In this document: positions 22,065 through 24,988 of the stretch, in pieces | How positions within the stretch are numbered: position 1 is the stretch's first letter | Layout: each line of letters begins with the position of its first letter | Made by a program: the position numbers and the translations under genes | The notes under the pieces: model-generated | What the model saw: only the letters and a program-made list of their open reading frames with translations | What the model was told of the DNA's origin: nothing | Database searches by the model: none | NCBI GenBank assembly: GCA_000494185.1 | Contig: AWOC01000010.1 | Span: 1-24,988, forward strand | Origin: Candidatus Calditenuaceae archaeon JGI OTU-3 | GTDB taxonomy: Archaea > Thermoproteota > Nitrososphaeria_A > Caldarchaeales > Calditenuaceae | Reading direction: 5' to 3' | Length of the DNA stretch: 24,988 nt

Positions 22065-22820
22065 ATGAGGGAGGTAGTCGTCGAGACAGAAGGTCTCAAG
22101 AAGATCTATAAGCTAGGCAAGGTCGATGTTACCGCTTTGAACGGCATAGACCTCAAGATCTTCAGGGGCGAGTACATCTCAATCATGGGCCCTTCAGGCT
22201 CCGGCAAGACTACACTCTTCAACATGATCGGTGGCCTAGATAAACCTACGGAGGGAACTGTATACGTGGACGGTGTGGATATCTCTAAGCTCGACTCTTA
22301 CGAGTTAGCTTGGCTCAGAAACAGGAAAATAGGGTATATCTTCCAGACGTTCAATCTAATCCCGACACTTACAGCCCTTGAAAACGTTATGCTCCCCATG
22401 ATCTTTGCAGGTGTCTCGCGTGAAGAGAGAATAAAGAAGGCGAAGGAGCTCCTTGAGCTGGTGGGACTAGGTGACAGGCTGCATCACCGCCCCATGGAGT
22501 TGTCCGGGGGGCAGCAACAGAGGGTGGCAATCGCCCGCGCCCTAGCGAACGACCCCAGCATTGTGCTTGCGGACGAGCCGACGGGTAACCTCGACTTGAG
22601 GACCGGCAGACAGATCATAGACCTGCTGAAGCAGCTTAATAGCGAGAGGAAGGTCACAGTGATAGCCGCGACACATGATCTTAAGATGATCGATGTTTCA
22701 GACCGGATTTTTTGGATAAGAGACGGAAAGATCGAGAGGGTCGAGGAAAGAGGTGCTGTAAGGGTGAGGGTAGGAGAGATAGAGATTGGCGAAGGAGAGG
22801 AGGAAGGTGGTGCAGCCTAA
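22065..22820 (+). CDS. ABC transporter ATP-binding protein, LolD/MacB type
   Basis: 251 residues of the MacB/LolD subgroup, with Walker A GPSGSGKT (42-49), Q-loop FQTFNLIPTLTALENV, signature LSGGQQQRVAIARAL, Walker B VLADEPTGNLD, and switch His in AATHD. These ATPases normally drive FtsX/MacB-fold permeases; none is encoded beside it, since the next gene is convergent. The last 25 or so residues after KIERVE are a charged tail (GEIEIGEGEEEGG) outside the usual domain. This tail overlaps the convergent membrane-protein gene by 140 bp. The permease must be elsewhere or has been lost. Confidence 0.93.
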   Translation: MREVVVETEGLKKIYKLGKVDVTALNGIDLKIFRGEYISIMGPSGSGKTTLFNMIGGLDKPTEGTVYVDGVDISKLDSYELAWLRNRKIGYIFQTFNLIPTLTALENVMLPMIFAGVSREERIKKAKELLELVGLGDRLHHRPMELSGGQQQRVAIARALANDPSIVLADEPTGNLDLRTGRQIIDLLKQLNSERKVTVIAATHDLKMIDVSDRIFWIRDGKIERVEERGAVRVRVGEIEIGEGEEEGGAA

Positions 22821-24144
22821 CAGACAAGAGATTTAGGGCAACGAGCGATATATTCGCCAATGATATTCCCGCGAGCGCCGCGAGATCTATAGGCAGTATG
22901 GCCGTGAGTAAAAGGCCGGCTAGGGCGGAGAAAGAACCGTAAAGCAACTGTTCAAACTTGCGACCCGGCACGGTCTTCGGCGCTGCCGCAACATAAAATG
23001 CAACGACTAGCAGGAATGGGTTCGTCAAGGCCTTTAGCCCCGTGGATAGTGGGAGCAACACCATCTCCGACCACTCGACTTGAAGCTTTAGGAACTGTGT
23101 GAGGGTGTAAAGAGGCAGCCAAGTCAGGAGGAATGAGGCGGCGGTTGACAATGTTTTAGCCACCGCTGTGCTAGCTATCCCTGCTATGAGCATCAGTGTG
23201 AAGAGGGTGAAGTATCCATAGTTCCCCCATCTCGAGTTTATGAGTGAAGGGGAGGAGAGCAGCATGATCAGTGTCATGGTTATGGCGATGCTATTTAGTC
23301 CTGGCCTACTGTTCCCCCGTATAATCTTGAAGGCGACTATGGATGCAACGGCGAGGAAGACCGCGCTTAAGTAGCTCGTGTTAACTAGTAGGGTGGCCAC
23401 AAGTGCGACCGTAACTGAGCCGACCACGTGGTCTTCTAAACTCCCCTCCTTTATAGATAGGAAAAGGGCTACCCCTATGGAGGTGAAGAGCAATGACCCT
23501 AAGACGTATAGATCAATCCCGTACCCCAGGAGATACGAGTACACGACCATCGCCGACAGGATGAGAGGCGTAGCGTATAGTTGAATCCTGGCCTTTTCGT
23601 CGGACTCGCTCTCTCCACGCGACCCCAAGTACTGTTTGATTAGCCCGCTCTTGACCACTATAAGTACGATAGGAATGTATGCAACGGTGTTTAACACGAA
23701 GTGAAGGTGGACCATGTTGAAGAAGCCGCCTATGATACCACTGCAGGGGGTGCAGCCAGTTGTTATGAATTGGTAGAGCCTATACGTGTGTTCGGTAACG
23801 TGGAATGTTTGGACGTAAAGTCCTACCATAAGCGCGTAGAACGTTGCAGTGGCTTGTCTCAGCTTCGGGAGAGGCCTGACCCCCAGCAGACGATATAGTC
23901 CCGCCAACAGGACAAGATAAAGCGTGTTGAAGAGGAAGTGGTTCCATTCAAGGTCTAGAAAGAAAAGCAAGCCGTTCGACAGTTGTGGGGGAAGACCAAG
24001 CACGATGTGTTGATACATTTGTGCTGCGTGCTCCACCATGTGGAGTGACTGAGAAATGAAGGCCGAGAGCGCAATTACTCGTGCGACATCGTTCTCCAGC
24101 AAAAAGCGCCAAGGTATCGATGGGGGTGGAACGTCACTTCCCAT
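22681..24144 (-). CDS. Polytopic membrane protein with duplicated HxxEH motif
   Basis: No named family recognised. About 487 residues, mostly membrane helices. The N-terminal 160 residues are an internal duplication: H35-x2-E38-H39-x4-YQ, then NHF-x2-N with H69 and N73; and H115-x2-E118-H119-x4-YQ, then LHF-x2-N with H148 and N152, with near-equal spacing (30 and 29). The conserved His/Glu pairs in membrane helices suggest metal or heme binding. A CTPC (131-134) lies between them. The rest is about ten further helices without such residues. I chose the ATG at 24144, which overlaps the ASPIC gene stop by 11 bp and has GGTG upstream; the frame is open to 24204. The Arg/Leu/Ser-rich last 45 residues are antisense to the ATPase gene and may be the result of a lost stop. 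Confidence 0.75.
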   Translation of the reverse strand: MGSDVPPPSIPWRFLLENDVARVIALSAFISQSLHMVEHAAQMYQHIVLGLPPQLSNGLLFFLDLEWNHFLFNTLYLVLLAGLYRLLGVRPLPKLRQATATFYALMVGLYVQTFHVTEHTYRLYQFITTGCTPCSGIIGGFFNMVHLHFVLNTVAYIPIVLIVVKSGLIKQYLGSRGESESDEKARIQLYATPLILSAMVVYSYLLGYGIDLYVLGSLLFTSIGVALFLSIKEGSLEDHVVGSVTVALVATLLVNTSYLSAVFLAVASIVAFKIIRGNSRPGLNSIAITMTLIMLLSSPSLINSRWGNYGYFTLFTLMLIAGIASTAVAKTLSTAASFLLTWLPLYTLTQFLKLQVEWSEMVLLPLSTGLKALTNPFLLVVAFYVAAAPKTVPGRKFEQLLYGSFSALAGLLLTAILPIDLAALAGISLANISLVALNLLSVRLHHLPPLLRQSLSLLPSPLQHLFPRPSRSFRLLSKKSGLKHRSS

Positions 24145-24988
24145 GAACGACACCGCTGACACTTTGTACAAAGCACCCACCGGACTCAACCACCCTAATG
24201 ACACTGTTCACCGGGAGATCTCTATACTCCTCGACAATACCGCTTGGCCAGAATACGGTGAGCCTGTCGATTCTTCCGGCGTTTCCCAATCCGAAGTAGA
24301 GCCATGGACCATTATCTGAGAGATAGGAGGACCCTTTCACAACCTGCTGCCTATAGATCCTACCATGCACTTCGATCTCGACCACTGCACCCACTGCCTC
24401 CCTAGTGGACTTGTATGCGCAGAGGGCGCAGAGCCAAGTAGACCCCTCTAGCCTAACTTGCACCCATGTCCCGGCAGACTTGCTCGCAACTTGGTTCTTG
24501 TAGAGTATCGGGGGGCGGGTGAGCTCGTATACGAGGATATCCACGCCACCATCCTGGTCGTAGTCGGCGCACGCTAGACCCCTGGCGTTCCCGTGATTAG
24601 CTAGCCCCGCAGACCATGTTGCGTCGAGGAAGAATGGCCCCAAGTTGTAGAAGAGCCGGCTATACTGCTTTGTCGGACGGTCGCTTCTCACACCTATTTT
24701 ACCGTTGGCGATGAAAACGTCCTGCTTTCCATCGTTATCGACGTCCAGTATGCATACCCCCCAGCCGACCTGGTACGGGTCGCTAAGTCTAACCCTCGAT
24801 GCTATGTCGACAAAATAGCCCCCCGCATTCTTCAGCAATAGATTGTCGTCGTAGTTTGTTACGATGATTTCCCAGAGACCATCGAGGTCTAAGTCGCCTG
24901 CAGCCACGCCCATCCACTGTCCGGCCCTCTCAACGCCATTATGCTGTGACACAATCTCGAACTTTGCGCCCTCAATATTCCTGTATAG
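24134..24988 (-). CDS. FG-GAP/VCBS repeat protein with C-terminal ASPIC/UnbV domain (partial)
   Basis: The frame is open through the right edge of the window, so the N-terminus is missing; the first residues visible (LYRNIEGAKFEIV) already belong to a repeat. Three calcium-binding FG-GAP blades show DLDLDG, DVDNDG and DYDQDG. These are followed by an ASPIC/UnbV domain with STREAVGA, VVKGSSYLS, LYFGLG and VFWPSG. Such proteins are extracellular or surface beta-propellers. The ASPIC part carries a C-A-L-C insertion before STREA, unusual for a secreted domain of this kind. It is upstream of, and overlaps, the HxxEH membrane protein gene, so the two are probably translated from one mRNA. Confidence 0.88.
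   Translation of the reverse strand, partial: LYRNIEGAKFEIVSQHNGVERAGQWMGVAAGDLDLDGLWEIIVTNYDDNLLLKNAGGYFVDIASRVRLSDPYQVGWGVCILDVDNDGKQDVFIANGKIGVRSDRPTKQYSRLFYNLGPFFLDATWSAGLANHGNARGLACADYDQDGGVDILVYELTRPPILYKNQVASKSAGTWVQVRLEGSTWLCALCAYKSTREAVGAVVEIEVHGRIYRQQVVKGSSYLSDNGPWLYFGLGNAGRIDRLTVFWPSGIVEEYRDLPVNSVIRVVESGGCFVQSVSGVVHGK

Noticed and set aside
22712..22942. Plus-strand frame of 76 codons after the LolD-type ATPase
   Set aside because: Composition is Arg/Gly-rich with no hydrophobic pattern; it is a shadow of the ATPase end and of the convergent gene.
1..24988. tRNA genes, CRISPR arrays, insertion sequences, att sites
   Set aside because: I looked for T-loop-like GTTCGA stretches with flanking stems, regularly spaced repeats, and transposase motifs, and found only matches within coding sequence.

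Overview
The window is archaeal chromosome. It encodes the Kae1/Bud32 pair of the KEOPS complex, Nop5 and fibrillarin of the C/D-box methylation machinery, a tRNA-splicing endonuclease, the diphthamide enzyme Dph2, a proteasome beta subunit, and the archaeal HMG-CoA synthase/thiolase/DUF35 cluster. A CdvC (Vps4-like, MIT + AAA) ATPase and many leaderless transcripts point to the Thermoproteota (TACK) side. The moderately high GC and the gene mix would suit a thermophilic Caldarchaeales/Aigarchaeota-like lineage, but that placement is inference. Gene density is very high, no gap exceeds about 180 bp, and I see no insertion sequence, CRISPR array or tRNA.

Layout. 1-4919: KEOPS genes (kae1, bud32), a convergent XTP/dITP pyrophosphatase, then the nop5-flpA-rnhB operon. 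4982-6220: DUF47/PhoU-like protein and EndA. 6217-8186 (minus): a coupled cassette of a small GTPase, a Roadblock protein and a membrane-anchored Roadblock-like protein, preceded by a zinc-ribbon/B-box protein. 8270-11068: Tat-exported PQQ-type sugar dehydrogenase (minus), EVE-domain protein (plus), proteasome beta (minus), and DUF35 (minus). 11065-13278 (minus): thiolase and HMG-CoA synthase, which with DUF35 make the entry to the mevalonate pathway for isoprenoid lipids. 13462-17780 (plus): Lrp/AsnC regulator, CdvC, and a three-gene ABC-2 exporter. 17799-20833: JAMM protease, PAC2 protein, and two paralogous ECF-type S components around a small HTH regulator. 20891-22820: a C/D-box guide RNA, dph2, and a LolD/MacB-type ATPase. 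22681-24988 (minus): a polytopic membrane protein with a duplicated His/Glu motif, and an FG-GAP + ASPIC/UnbV protein cut by the window edge.

The most unusual items are: the C/D-box sRNA just upstream of dph2, whose two guides resemble the complement of neighbouring 23S rRNA segments; the GTPase/Roadblock cassette, in which the soluble Roadblock gene has no ordinary start codon covering its first helix; a thiolase with Glu where the catalytic Cys is expected; the zinc-ribbon/B-box protein; and the duplicated HxxEH membrane protein next to an ASPIC/UnbV protein. Many start codons lie 26-29 nt downstream of the centre of a TATA-like box, which indicates widespread leaderless transcription and helped to choose several starts.
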